Shown one piece after another: positions 1 to 11,721 of a DNA stretch of 64,000 nucleotides. The notes below the pieces were generated by a model. That model worked only from the letters and a program-made list of their open reading frames with translations. It ran no database searches and was not told the origin of the DNA. The translations under genes were made by a program, and so were the position numbers. Location of the stretch: assembly GCA_964019695.1 (NCBI GenBank), contig OZ026530.1:39678944-39742943 (forward strand), read 5' to 3'. This stretch comes from Loripinus fragilis (Eukaryota > Mollusca > Bivalvia > Lucinida > Lucinidae). Each line of letters starts with the position of its first letter. The first letter of the stretch is position 1.

Positions 1-3000
1 CGCCCATAAATGCTCAAGCTGACATATCCAGTAGTGCTGTAGGTCAAACTGTTGGTCAGAATATTATCTATATCAACACTACCTACCCTACAAGTGCCAA
101 AAAGCGCCCTTTAAACGCTTAAGCTGACATATTCAGCAGTGTTATAGGTATAACTGTTGGTCAGATCAACACACCTACCCCACAATAGCCCAAAAGCGCC
201 CATAAACGCTCAAGCTGACATATTCAGCAGTGTTATAAGTCTAACTGTTGGTCGTAGTCTTTATCTATATCAACACTACCTACCGTACCAGTGCACATAA
301 ACGCTCAAGCTGACATATTCAGCAGCGCTGTAAGTCTAACTGTTGTTCGGAGTTTTTATCTATATCAACACTACCTACCGTACCAGTGCACATAAACGCT
401 CAAGCTGACATATTCAGCAGCTCTGTAAGTCTAACTGTTGGCCAGAGTCTATATCTATATCAACACTACCTACCGTACCAGTGCACATAAACGCTCAAGC
501 TGACATATTCAGCAGCGCTGTAAGTCTAACTGTTGTTCGGAGTCTTTATCTATATCATCACTTCCTCCCGTACCAGTGCACATAAACGCTCAAGCTGACA
601 TATTCAGCAGTGTTATAAGTCTAACTGTTGGTCGGAGTCTTTATCTATATCAACACAACCTACCGTACCAGTGCACATAAACGCTCAAGCTGACATATTC
701 AGCAGCTCTGTAAGTCTAACTGTTGGCCAGAGTCTTTATCTATATCAACACAACCTACCGTACCAGTGCACATGAACGCTCAAGCTGACATATTCAGCAG
801 CGCTGTAAGTCTAACTGTTGGTCGGAGTCTTTATCTATATCAACACAACCTACCGTACCAGTGCACATAAACGCTCAAGCTGACATATTCAGCAGCTCTG
901 TAAGTCTAACTGTTGGTCGGAGTCTTTATCTATATCAACACAACCTACCGTACCAGTGCACATAAACGCTCAAGCTGATATATTCACACCGCTGTAAGTC
1001 TAACTGTTGGTCGGAGTCTTTATCTATATCAACACTCCCTAACGTACCAGTGAACATAAACGCTCAAGCTGACATATCCAGCAGTGCTAGAGGCCCAACT
1101 GTTGTTCAGAGTTTTTATCTATATCAAAACAACCTACCGTACCAGTGCACATAAACGCTCAAGCTGATATATCCAGAAGTGCTATAGGTCTAACTATTGT
1201 TCGGAGTTTTTATCATTATTAACACTACCTACCGTACCAGTGCACATAAACGCTCAAGCTGACATATTCAGCAGCGCTGTAAGTCTAACTGTTGGTCGGA
1301 GTCTTTATCTATATCATCACTTCCTACCGTACCAGTGCACATAAAAGCTCAAGCTGACATATTCAGCAGCGCTAGAGGTCCAACTGTTGGTCGGAGTCTT
1401 TATCTATATCAACACAACCTACCGTACCAGTGCACATAAACGCTCAAGCTGACATATTCAGCAGCGCTGTAAGTCTAACTGTTGGCCAGAGTATTTATCA
1501 ATATCAACACAACCTACCGTACCAGTGCACATAAACGCTCAAGCTGACATATTCAGCAGCGCTGTAAGTCTAACTGTTGGCCAGAGTATTTATCAATATC
1601 AACACAACCTACCGTACCAGTGCACATAAATGCTCAAGCTGACATATTCAGCAGCGCTGTAAGTCTAACTGTTGGTCAGAGTCTTTATCCATATCAACAC
1701 AACCTACCGTACCAGTGCACATAAACGCTCAAGCTGACATATTCAGCAGCGCTGTAAGTCAAACTGTTGGTCGGAGTCTTTATCTATATCAACACAACCT
1801 ACCGTACCAGTGCACATAAACGCTCAAGCTGATATATTCAGCAGCGCTGTAAGTCTAACTATTGGTCGGAGTCTTTATCTATATCAACACAACCTACCGT
1901 ACCAGTGCACATAAACGCTCAAGCTGACATATTCAGCAGCGCTAGAGGCCCAACTGTTGGCAAGCGTATTTATCTATATCAACACAACCTACCGTACCAG
2001 TGCACATAAACGCTCAAGCTGACATATTCAGCAGCGCTGTAAGTCTAACTGTTGGGCGGAGTCTTTATCTATATCAACACAACCTACCGTACCAGTGCAC
2101 ATAAACGCTCAAGCTGATATATTCAGCAGCGCTGTAAGTCTAACTGTTGGCCAGAGTCTATATCTATATCAACACAACCTACCGTACCAGTGCACATAAA
2201 CGCTCAAGCTGACATATTCAGCAGCGCTGTAAGTCTAACTATTGGTCGGAGTCTTTATCTATATCAACACTACCTACCGTACCAGTGCACATAAACGCTC
2301 AAGCTGACATATTCAGCAGCGCTGTAAGTCTAACTGTTGGCCAGAGTATTTATCAATATCAACACAACCTACCGTACCAGTGCACATAAACGCTCAAGCT
2401 GACATATTCAGCAGCGCTGTAAGTCTAACTATTGGTCGGAGTCTTTATCTATATCAACACTACCTACCGTACCAGTGCACATAAACGCTCAAGCTGACAT
2501 ATTCAGCAGCGCTGTAAGTCTAACTGTTGGTCGGAGTCTTTATCTATATCATCACTTCCTACCGTACCAGTGCACATAAACGCTCAAGCTGACATATTCA
2601 GCAGCGCTAGAGGTCCAACTGTTGGTCGGAGTCTTTATCTATATCAACACAACCTACCGTACCAGTGCACATAAACGCTCAAGCTGACATATTCAGCAGC
2701 GCTGTAAGTCTAACTGTTGGCCAGAGTATTTATCAATATCAACACAACCTACCGTACCAGTGCACATAAACGCTCAAGCTGACATATTCAGCAGCGCTGT
2801 AAGTCTAACTGTTGGTCGGAGTCTTTATATATATCAACACAACCTACCGTACCAGTGCACATAAACGCACAAGCTGACATATTCAGCAGCGCTGTAAGTC
2901 TAACTGTTGGCCAGAGTATTTATCTATATCAACACAACCTACCGTACCAGTGCACATAAACGCTCAAGCTGACATATTCAGCAGCGTTGTAAGTCTAACT

Positions 3001-4440
3001 GTTGGTCGGAGTCTTTATCTATATCAACACAACCTACCGTACCAGTGCACATAAACGCTCAAGCTGACATATTCAGCAGCGCTGTAAGTCTAACTGTTGG
3101 TCGGAGTCTTTATCTATATCAACACAACCTACCGTACCAGTGCACATAAACGCTCAAGCTGACATATTCAGCAGCGCTGTAAGTCTAACTGTTGGCCAGA
3201 GTCTTTATCTATATCAACACAACCTACCGTACCAGTGCACATAAACGCTCAAGCTGACATATCCAGCAGCACTAGAGGCCCAACTGTTGGTCGGAGTATT
3301 TATCTATATCAACACTACCTACCGTACCAGTGCACATAAACGCTCAAGCCGACATATTCAGCAGCGCTAGAGGCCCATCTGTTGGCAAGCGTATTTATCT
3401 ATATCAACACAACCTACCGTACCAGTGCACATAAACGCTCAAGCTGACATATTCAGCAGCGCTGTAAGTCTAACTGTTGGTCAGAGTCTTTATCTATATC
3501 AACACAACCTACCGTACCAGTGCACATAAACGCTCAAGCTGACATATTCAGCAGCGCTGTAAGTCTAACTGTTGGCCAGAGTCTATATCTATATCAACAC
3601 AACCTACCGTACCAGTGCACATAAACGCTCAAGCTGATATATTCAGCACCGCTGTAAGTCTAACTGTTGGTCGGAGTATTTATCTATATCAACACAACCT
3701 ACCGTACCAGTGCACATAAACGCACAAGCTGACATATTCAGCAGCGCTGTAAGTCTAACTGTTGGCCAGAGTATTTATCTATATCAACACAACCTACCGT
3801 ACCAGTGCACATAAACGCTCAAGCTGACATACTCAGCAGCGCTGTAAGTCTAACTGTTGGTCGGAGTCTTTATATATATCAACACAACCTACCGTACCAG
3901 TGCACATAAAAGCTCAAGCTGACATATTCAGCAGCGCTGTAAGTCTAACTGTTGGTCGGAGTCTTTATCTATATCAACACAACCTACCGTACCAGTGCAC
4001 ATAAACGCTCAAGCTGACATATTCAGCAGCGCTGTAAGTCTAACTGTTGGTCGGAGTCTTTATCTATATCAACACAACCTACCGTACCAGTGCACATAAA
4101 CGCTCAAGCTGACATATTCAGCAGCGCTGTAAGTCTAACTGTTGGTCGGAGTCTTTATCTATATCAACACAACCTACCGTACCAGTGCACATAAACGCTC
4201 AAGCTGACATATTCAGCAGCGCTAGAGGCCCAACTGTTGGTCGGAGTCTTTATCTATATCAACACAACCTACTGTACCAGTGAACATAAACGCTCAAGCT
4301 GACAGATCCAGCAGTGCTAGAGGCCCAACTGTTGTTCGGAGTTTTTATCTATATCAACACTACCTACCGTACCAGTGCACATAAACGCTCAAGCTGACAT
4401 ATCCAGCAGTGTTATAGGTCTAACTGTTGGTCACCATACT
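1..4440. repeat. 95-bp satellite array (about 46 monomers)
   Basis: A tandem repeat with a 95-bp period, measured from the recurring word 'gttgg' (for example 3001, 3096, 3191). A typical monomer runs from GTACCAGTGCACATAAACGC to TATCAACACAACCTACC. The array enters the window already in progress. The first two monomers are diverged and of unequal length (105 and 91 bp) and carry an extra 'caaaagcgccc' stretch; the last two near 4270-4440 are also diverged, as expected at array edges. Internal variants recur at whole-monomer distances: 'atcatcacttcc' at 1314 and 2549 (13 monomers), 'ggcaagcgta' at 1958 and 3383 (15), 'cgcacaagct' at 2866 and 3721 (9). This shows block copying. Monomers contain the small palindromes GTGCAC and CAGCGCTG. 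No open frame persists. Satellite DNA is certain; any centromeric or other role is unknown. Confidence 0.97.
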
Positions 4441-4948
4441 GCACCAGCTACCTGTCCTTACTACTATAGATTTTCATTAAACACATAACCGTATAAATCG
4501 CCTTATACGACATTCATCATGCTTTATTTAACCCCCTCCTTAACCCATATAAGCCTCCTTAACCCATATAAGCCTATCATCATTTATGTGGGACACAGGC
4601 AAATAATACAGACCTAGATCAGACGCCGCAGAACACGGCGTCTGATCATGGTCTCCACTGTTTGCTTGCAGATTGTTCTATTAAAGTTTGAATAAAATGA
4701 AATATACCACCCAGCATCTCTTAAAACAGAAATGGACTGTCCAATTCATAGAAGTGGGAACTTCCATTCGGCATAAATGGGTTGATATTCAATAACAATG
4801 GGTACGTACGTGGTTTTTCTTGGGCTGTAAAGAAATAAAAGTAACAATGTAGTATAAACAGTGTATAAACAGTGTCTCAAAATAAATCTATAGTACAGTA
4901 AGTAATAAGTCCAGAAAGATTTTTGTCTGCTTAAAATTGTCCATGAGC
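4441..4948. other. A+T-rich low-copy stretch with one hairpin
   Basis: No gene seen. It starts where the 95-bp satellite ends and includes a short local duplication ('aacccatataagcc' twice near 4540-4575). The hairpin at 4612-4669 is listed separately. Confidence 0.6.
4612..4669. repeat. Foldback element, GATCAG/CTGTTTGC type (FB-B)
   Basis: A perfect 12-bp stem, GATCAGACGCCG (4617-4628) and CGGCGTCTGATC (4636-4647), around a 7-base loop, followed by CACTGTTTGC. The same plan (GCAAACAGTG outer arm, GATCAG inner arm) recurs at 12296-12362, 14875-14945, 19870-19909, 42298-42360 and 43015-43075. It is therefore a dispersed short foldback family without coding capacity. Confidence 0.75.
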
Positions 4949-5034
4949 TTAAACATTTGTTATGGGTGCTCAAAAGAACCCATTGTCTTACTCAAAGATT
5001 CTTTTGAGTACCCACGGCATATGCTTTAATTGAG
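4949..5034. repeat. Foldback element, CTCAAAAGAACC type (FB-A)
   Basis: The left arm 4957-4978 (GGGTGCTCAAAAGAA core) pairs with the right arm 4999-5023 (TTCTTTTGAGTACCCAC). Sister copies lie at 17116-17192 and 29586-29642, with a partial copy at 7873-7943. The outer word is A/ACATATG. Non-coding MITE-like element. Confidence 0.75.
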
Positions 5035-5369
5035 AAATAAGTTTTAATTACGCACTTTGATCTATGCTAGGGTCTGTAAGTTCAGAAATGCTTGCATGTA
5101 AGGAAGAGATATTCAGGAAGTGCTGTTACATGCTATTTTTTCAATGTTGAGCTTTGGCAGGGAATTGATCGCTTAACTGCAGCATGCGAAAAATTTTGCT
5201 ACATCTTTCCTAATTTTCGAAAAAAAGGTATCATGCCTTATTTGTTATTTTTGAAAAAGCAACAAAAGTCGACATTGTCGTCTGCTGTAAATGGTTTGGT
5301 GGCGCTTTATGGGTAAAGCCAGTATCCAGCATAATGTACACGTTGGATTGTGTGTACAGCGAGCGAAGA

Positions 5370-5769
5370 ATCACGTGACCTCAAAACAACAACAATGGCG
5401 GATTCCACTGAAAAAAAACGTCGATTCCGGTAAGACTTCCTTTGATATTTTTTCTTGTTAATATTTATCAGATAGGCAAGGGATTTGAAGCAGATACCCC
5501 GGAAATTACGAACAACAGGCCCATCGAATGCGACTTTCGGACAAAGGTCTGGTTAAAAAGTTATTGACGAGCAACGTCAATAACTTTTTAACCAGATCTT
5601 TGACCGAAAGTCGCTAAAATGGACGTGTTGCTTTCATTTTTTTTGGGTATCTGCTTTAAACCCTATGCCATCTGATCAGTATTAAGGGAAATATCAAAGA
5701 AAGTATTTCCTGAATCGACGTTTTTTTCCAATGGTATCCGCCATTTTTAATACTCTAAAGTCACGTGAT
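5370..5769. mobile_element. Long palindromic MITE, ATCACGTGA termini
   Basis: An inverted repeat about 400 bp long, starting ATCACGTGA (5370-5378) and ending TCACGTGAT (5761-5769). The arms match along most of their length: TGGCGGATTCCA against TGGTATCCGCCA, and ATCGACG/CGTCGAT. The innermost arms (5531-5569 and 5575-5613) are nearly perfect and leave a 5-base spacer. There is no coding capacity. This is a non-autonomous DNA element or foldback; the superfamily is not determined. Confidence 0.8.
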
Positions 5770-6163
5770 CCTCTGCCGTTTTCCGCCTGAAGAAATATTG
5801 TTCCATTGGCTGCCCAAAGAGCGCTAATCAAATACTCTGATTTGACTGTACGGATGTGCCGGCTGATCTAAGTCTAAGATGGGCGTACATAACAAAAAGA
5901 CTAAAACAACCGAATTTCCCCACTATGGAAAACAGCTGAGGCCATGGCGACCTAAATATAGATTACAACAATGTACATATAGCAGGCTGGTTTGTGACAT
6001 GGTCAGAAACAATCGGAAATGCCTCGGCCAATTCCGTGGAAGTACATGGAATCAGACCTCGATCTACTTTGATAACGTGACACTGACGTTACCAAACGTG
6101 ACGCTGACGTCACAGAAACCATGCTAACACAATAACAAATGTGATTACAGCAAAATAAAAGTT
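5770..6163. other. Low-copy DNA, no supported gene
   Basis: An 82-codon open frame (5879-6127) lies here, but its composition and lack of any recognisable motif give no support. Several CRE-like words (GACGTCA, GACGTTA) occur at 6070-6115. Confidence 0.5.
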
Positions 6164-6236
6164 ATAAATGAAGTTTATGGTCAATAAAACATCGCTATAG
6201 CGATCTTTATTGAAAAATACATAAACTTCATTTATT
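6164..6236. repeat. Foldback hairpin
   Basis: AAATGAAGTTTAT (6166-6178) pairs with ATAAACTTCATTT (6221-6233). A second inner palindrome, ATCGCTATAGCGAT, sits near the centre. Likely a small MITE. Confidence 0.65.
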
Positions 6237-6754
6237 CTGCTGATTAAACTTTTCGGGTAATGGATTTTAATAGGACTGAACCCATATGTTACAGAACTAA
6301 TCTTCCTTACGCCAGTTCCTGCTAACAAAATGGAGCTTTTTCGTACATACAAAGTAGTACTTCGCATAGTGCGCCTTACGTACACCCGAGGCTTAACTAG
6401 ATTCTCGAATTGTGCCGGACTTTCCTGATTGGGTCAGAAACCCCCGAAGACAGGTTTTCTCGCGCCGATGCCCATTTTTGTTCAAAAATATAAGGTATGC
6501 AACACTAATGAATTGGAAAATAAATACTGAAAAAGAATATATAGGGAAATTACTAAACAGAAATACCTGAACAAATGCACAAAAGCACAGCCACGATCGA
6601 CAAGAATATCATGATGAAATGAACAGCCTGGCCAGCATCAAAACACTAACTAGAGATCTTAACTATATTGGGCCTCGACGTGAGAAAACATGTTTTCAGG
6701 ATTCCCGATCAGGTCATACACAAACCAGACTGTTCCGTTACAGAGACTAGCTAG
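6237..6754. other. Low-copy DNA, no supported gene
   Basis: A+T-rich sequence. I see no open frame, RNA gene or long repeat I can support. Confidence 0.5.
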
Positions 6755-6943
6755 AAAAATGAAATTTCGCTTGTAGCAAGTATAGATAGGATACTCTCCA
6801 AAGAGCAGATAGCAAAGGCGCTGATCAGACTGCGCGGATGTGATTACACTCGACTAGACGGAGTTTCTGAGTTTCTTGCAGTGGCCATGCTTAAGCAAAT
6901 GGAAACTGTTACACCTGTGCCTTTGGTTAAGACTAGTAAATGA
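6755..6943 (+). pseudogene. Decayed reverse-transcriptase fragment (possible)
   Basis: An open frame of 62 codons without its own ATG, closed by TGA at 6941. Its middle part reads LSKEQIAKALIRLRGCDYTR followed by LDGVSEF. This resembles the finger region of non-LTR retrotransposon reverse transcriptases, whose usual pattern is an 'E-x-I-x-x-A-L-x-x-L' helix followed by 'DG(I/V)xxExLK'. The lysine and glycine normally seen before DG are missing, and no palm motif (YADD) follows. It is at best an old, short remnant. No flanking retroelement sequence was recognised. The match is by eye only and could be chance. Confidence 0.35.
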
Positions 6944-7103
6944 ACAATTCGCTGTTTAGGTAACACCTGCAATTTCTTCAATGAAATAATTACGATATTA
7001 ATTGAAATTGAGGACGTGGACTCAACGAACTCCTTAATCACCGCTTCGCGAGAAAAAAAACTTGTCTTAGACGTTTAGGACAAGTCCCAGCCAGAATCCA
7101 ATC

Positions 7104-7175
7104 TCGGGCCACTATCGGCCCGCCAGCGAAACGCCATTCGAATGGCGTTTCGCTGGCGGGCCGATAGTGGCCCGA
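7104..7175. repeat. 72-bp perfect palindrome without spacer
   Basis: The left arm 7104-7139 is the exact reverse complement of the right arm 7140-7175. The centre is CATTCGAATG. The arms include CGGGCCACTATCGGCCCGCC and are far more G+C-rich than their surroundings. No terminal duplication is evident. The sequence can extrude as a cruciform; alternatively it may be a fold-back joint made in assembly or cloning. Confidence 0.95.
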
Positions 7176-7581
7176 TTTTACGTGCTTTCTAATCGAGCCT
7201 GCTCTGCTTTCGCGGTTAGCTAGAATATTGCTTTTTGGCTTGGATCAAGTTTAGCTCTCGAACTTTCGATATAGTGAAAACGAAAAGCGCTAATTAGTAT
7301 GTGAGGATGCACAGGCTGGTCTGCGACTTTGTCGTTCGCATTCAATAAAATCATTTTTACGTGGAGAGGACCAAATTGTAACTGTTTGCAAAAGCATTCT
7401 GTCAGTTTAAATCAGTGGACGACAGTGCTTACAAACTGAATCGACGAAAGTTGTAAGATTATTGTAAAATAGTAAATAATTTTTTAAAAATCTAGCTAAA
7501 GTACGATCATGTCTAGCAAAAAACAAACCAGTCTGTCTGATCCTGAACTACAATCTGCTCCAAGTCTATTGGCGTATTGAC
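7176..7581. other. Low-copy DNA with a SINE/foldback fragment
   Basis: Around 7300-7350 the sequence CACAGGCTGGTCTGC with TTTGTCGTTCGCAT matches a similar string at 42939-42970, so it is part of a dispersed repeat. The remainder shows nothing I can name. Confidence 0.45.
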
Positions 7582-8022
7582 CAGGGCCCGTAATTACAAT
7601 GCCTCCTTAAAGTTATAGAAGACTTAAGTTGAGTGTTGATTTTTCAGGATGAGAAAAATAACGTTTCAAACTGATTAAAATCAAAATAGTTTCATTTTTT
7701 TCTGGAGATCAAAATGAATCTTTGACCACAAGTACTGCATCGGTACAGGCAATTTATTTAGTACTTAATATAGCATGTTGAAATATCAATGCTTAACTTA
7801 AACCTTCCTTAACTTTAAGGAGGCCAGGACTTTAGTTAAGAGTGTGTGACGAAAATTTAATCTTCTTATTTCTCAACCAAAACATATGTTGTCTCAATGA
7901 GACGGTTCTTTTGAGCGCCCATAACATATGCTTCAACTGATGGATAAGAATATATAATCAATTTTACGCTTAACTTTTTTTGTTTATATAAGCCTGTGGA
8001 TGCATTGTAATTCCGGGCCCTG
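7582..8022. mobile_element. MITE with 21-bp terminal inverted repeats
   Basis: Left terminus CAGGGCCCGTAATTACAATG (7582) and right terminus CATTGTAATTCCGGGCCCTG (ends 8022) are inverted copies with one mismatch. Shorter internal inverted pieces (TTAACTTTAAGG, ACTTAAGTTGAG) and a partial FB-A foldback (7873-7943) lie inside. The CAGGG terminus is hAT-like, but no clear 8-bp target duplication is visible. No transposase. Confidence 0.75.
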
Positions 8023-9681
8023 TTCTGCTTGCAAAATGGAAGAATGAAAGTACACGTAATAGAGAACGTACCAGACGAGGCAATGTTAAGGATTAGCTTC
8101 GTTTGTATCGGACATGCAAAACAATCTTTGAAGCGGAATCATGTGTGACACTTTGATCGCAAATTTCCTGGCGCAGTTTCGTTCACTAACTTCCAATAGG
8201 TGGTATGGCTATCCAGGGGATTGTTGGCCTATCTCTAGGGGCCGAGTTTCGGCCCTATTCCAATCGAATCTAGCCACCCTTTTTCCCCAATACCTTGTCT
8301 ATTGTTCCCAACTCAGAAAAGTAAAAAAAAAAAGTTTTTTTTTGTTCTTTTTTTTTTTACTTTTTTAGAGACCACTACTACTTATGAGACAAAGACCCAT
8401 ATCAGAATTATACTTAAACACTTGGCATAAGTGGTATGCTTGGCATAATACAATCTAAAATAACTTGATTTTGAGGATATACTTTTCTACCCTTGTTATG
8501 TTCTATGTCGTTTGTTTCTCCTAATTTTGATGTTAAGTCGATTATTTTTTGACCAGGGGCCTTTCCCCAAAATTGTTGGAAAAAGTCCTGCTATCGCATA
8601 CTGACCTATCTGATTTGAGCATTCAGTGTGGGTACATGTGACATACTTGTTTACTAAATGCGTCACGAAGTCATGTGAATCGCCCGATTGGTTGATTCAA
8701 TATTGTTATCAATCTGCGTCATCACATGTCATTGAAAGGCTTCTATAGCGTGGCTGTGTGCAAAAAGTTTTCAAAATTGTTTAAGGTGAAGAAAATATTA
8801 TCATTCTATCTCTAACTACTGTAATACCAAATCATGTTTATGGTTTGGCTATCAAAAGTGAATCGATGTCTCCAAAGATAGATTATTTATAGCCTTACAC
8901 CACTTGCTTATTTAATGTAAGTGTTTTGATACTGTCTTTAATATCTCTAATATCACTGGCATATGATCATTCTTCAGCCCTAGAGAATAAAGTAATTCAT
9001 GAAGTTTATATATATCATAAATATCTTTAAAATTAAAAAAAATATAAAAACGATACTTGCATAAGTCTAGCGTTTTGAGCAATGCACACCGCGTATTAAC
9101 ACACAACCCATTTTTCAGCAGTGATGTGCCATAGCAGACAGGTCGATTCTTTAGTGTCGCGCCTGCGCAGACAATGCAGTTCCTTTGCGAAAATAAGGAC
9201 TGGAGCTGCTCCCCATACAGGTAGCTATGGTTAAATCATAAATCAGCGCACTTGTTTTAATTCGCTGGCAGTTGAGCTCCAAACCTCAATAAAAGGATTG
9301 ACAGCACCATATGCAAGTGCACAGACTCGCCAGAGTCTTCGCTGTTCGTATACACAAAGTATGGGCATTGATTCGCAATGCATCATCTCTAACAAGGTCT
9401 AAAGACAGGATCAACCCCATATCATAAATAGTTAGCTGTGATACTTCGTGACTATATCAATAGTCCATTTTATTCTTAACTAAATAATATTTTGTGTAAC
9501 TCAAAGATTTAAATGTTTCAGTTCTATACGGGCATCCACTGTACATGTATGTTGCCTTTTTTTACACCAAGTGCACAGCTCAGGCTCAGGCCCAGGCTAT
9601 GGTTGTACCCAAACTCGCTGTCTTTTTGCATCCATCTAATAAATCTGGGCGACTGAGCAGTGATTAACCTTCTAAACGCAT
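8023..9681. other. Low-copy A+T-rich DNA, no supported gene
   Basis: It holds an A/T homopolymer-rich patch (8326-8368) with a short hairpin just upstream (GGGGCCGAGTTTCGGCCC). Short open frames are present but have low-complexity composition and no motif. A CTGCGTCATCACATG word and an inverted-CCAAT context near 8680-8730 could be regulatory, but without a gene nothing supports that. Confidence 0.5.
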
Positions 9682-9753
9682 ATGCGCAAATGCCTCTAAT
9701 AAACGTCCATGCTGACGTATCAGCATGGACGTTTATTTGAGGCATTTGCGCAT
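9682..9753. repeat. Near-perfect palindrome, 34-bp arms
   Basis: ATGCGCAAATGCCTCTAATA onward (9682-9715) pairs with 9720-9753 around a 4-base centre. Weaker pairing extends outward (TTCTAAACGCAT against ATGTGTTTAGAA). A foldback element without coding sequence. Confidence 0.85.
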
Positions 9754-9795
9754 ACATGTATGTGTTTAGAATGTAAATCCCGTGTGCTGGCCCAT

Positions 9796-9987
9796 GTACC
9801 GTAAAAAAACCTGTGTAAAACGGACGCTCAAAAATAGAAAAATGGCAAAAAATCTTAATGAAAAATGGTAGCTTAATGAAGGCCAAAAGTATTGCAGAAT
9901 GCTTCAATTGGAGCATTCTGAAATTCTTTTGACCTGCATTAAGCGATAATTGTTTAGAGTGGCCGTTTTAAACAGGTTTTACTGTAC
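9796..9987. mobile_element. Palindromic MITE, GTACMGTAAAACCTG termini
   Basis: GTACCGTAAAAAAACCTG at the left and CAGGTTTTACTGTAC at the right are inverted copies. Pairing continues inward through TTAATG...GGCCAAAAG against CTTTTGACCTGCATTAA to a centre near 9892. About 190 bp, non-coding. Confidence 0.8.
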
Positions 9988-10027
9988 TGCGAATTCATCC
10001 AAATTTAATGCGTTTTGATTAAATACA

Positions 10028-10460
10028 GAGGTGAGTTCAACAATGCGAGCTTTCGCGGGCGCTCGTTGTTCTGGTACCTATCTTTATTCGTAATGTGTAA
10101 AACCTGGCATCAGGGGCGGACTTGATTTAGCAATTTTTAGAGTACTCGGCGTACGCCAGAACAGTCACATAAACAAGTAAAACTGGGCACTTTGGAGTAC
10201 TTCGGAATAAACCAAGCGATGCAAATATTTTCACACATGCTAGCAGTGCTCCGCCATCTTGTTTTGGAACAGGTCACGTGACTGTTCTGTCTACACCACC
10301 TAGGAATACGGAGTACTCCGGCGTACGCCAGCACAGATGTTCCAGCACACTTGATTTCTGTTCTGCCTGTTCGGAGTGGAAGGAGTAACGGGAACAGCTA
10401 AATCAAGTCTGCCCCAGGACAACGAGTTTCCGAGAGCACTCGCGTTGTTGAACTCACCTC
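10028..10460. mobile_element. Nested inverted-repeat elements
   Basis: The outer termini GAGGTGAGTTCAACAATGCG (10028-10047) and CGCGTTGTTGAACTCACCTC (10441-10460) are inverted copies at 19 of 20 positions. Inside lies a second inverted pair, GGGGCGGACTTGATTTAGC (from 10113) and GCTAAATCAAGTCTGCCCC (10397-10415). Within that are two direct copies of a GGCGTACGCC-containing word (10148, 10321) and a central GTCACGTGAC. This looks like one MITE inserted into another. No coding sequence. Confidence 0.8.
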
Positions 10461-11456
10461 AGGTACAGGTAAACAGCTCTAAGATCCCTGCTTATTCAAA
10501 TATTTTGGGATCAATATAAAAATAGTATTTCTATTTCAATTACTCAGTTAAGGTCATATTTATTTTCTTATACGTATATTAACCGCAACAGATGGCCGTT
10601 TTTAAACCTATACATTGTTATGATCTTTTTTTAACAAAGTATATAAAGAACAGGCTTAATTAGGTATTCACTGGTTGCACATGCGATAACAAATTCACCT
10701 GTGTTTTGAAAATAGTTATCTTTGTGTGTTTTTAAGAAATGGATCAGCTCCAGCAGTGATTGTTGAGTAATAATTCACTGCTTGGATGTCAGTTGTAAAG
10801 ATCAAATCACGAGCGGGCAGAGCAAGTGATTTATTTTCGTATAGCTGACCGACAAACGCACTAGAGCAGATCTATTTCGAAAATTGCGAAAACACATTTG
10901 ACATCTTCAGCTTCTTCCAACTTCCCGCCATTGCACTGAAGAAATCCTGCAATGACTGGACTGTTTCGCATACGTTTACATGCATTTATAACGTCTTTCA
11001 AGCGTTGAAACAATGTTACACTGTCTAACGCCATGACTGACGTCATTTTGAAGTCACTGTGGCAATTGACGTCAGCTAGAGCGCTTTGTTGTTTCATATA
11101 ACACGAGATTATGAATTTACGAATTTATACTGAAAATACTGTATAAATAAATGAATAAAATACATTGGCTATATAGGCGAGGTGTGCTCGAATTAGTTAT
11201 ACAATTTAAAGACACCTTTCTGTTAATGACGTTGGTTGGAATGACATATGCGATTCTGACATTTCCTTGTTATATTCCCTTGTTAAATACTGATGGGTTC
11301 TTCACTTGATATGATGTAATACACTTGGGATGGCTCATCATATATATCGAGGTTATAATTTCCTCACTAAAATTAAATTCCTTCTCTGAAGATTGTTTTT
11401 GTTTTAGCAAGCATCGTTTATCCTGATGAATTGTTTTTATCTGTGTCTTCTCTGTT
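10461..11456. other. Low-copy DNA, no supported gene
   Basis: Plain A+T-rich sequence. A 78-codon reverse-strand frame (10861-11097) has no recognisable motif, and its start region contains CRE-like GACGTCA words. I do not annotate it as a gene. Confidence 0.5.
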
Positions 11457-11721
11457 CAATGGCGTAGCCAGAACGCTAAAAGTAGACCATATCAAAGGGA
11501 GACTATTGTATCAAGCAATGATTCTCTACAATTGCGCCCCTTTTCAAAATGGAACTTCTCTTGAAGGAAAGAATTTGCTCCAAGAGGGAGCGAATTTTCT
11601 CCTTTAAGAGCAGTTCCTTAAGGTATGGAAAATCACTTTTACCACATTAGGTGAGCTCCCTTGAGTGTTACTATTTTTATTACGCACGTGTGTATACTGC
11701 GTAATGGGCGCTACGCCAATG
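11457..11721. mobile_element. MITE, CAATGGCGTAGC termini
   Basis: CAATGGCGTAGC (11457-11468) and GCTACGCCAATG (11710-11721) are inverted copies with one mismatch. An internal hairpin joins GGAACTTCTCTTGAAGGAAA (from 11551) with the GGAGCGAATTTTCTCCTTTA stretch (from 11587). GGCGTAGC termini are typical of hAT-like MITEs; the superfamily is inferred. Confidence 0.7.

Noticed and set aside
1..4440. The regularly spaced repeats might be a CRISPR-like array
   Set aside because: The whole 95-bp unit is repeated with no variable spacers; this is satellite DNA in an animal-type genome.
5879..6127. 82-residue frame starting MGVHNKKTKTTEF as a small gene
   Set aside because: No recognisable motif, no splice or transcript signals, and ordinary chance length for this region.
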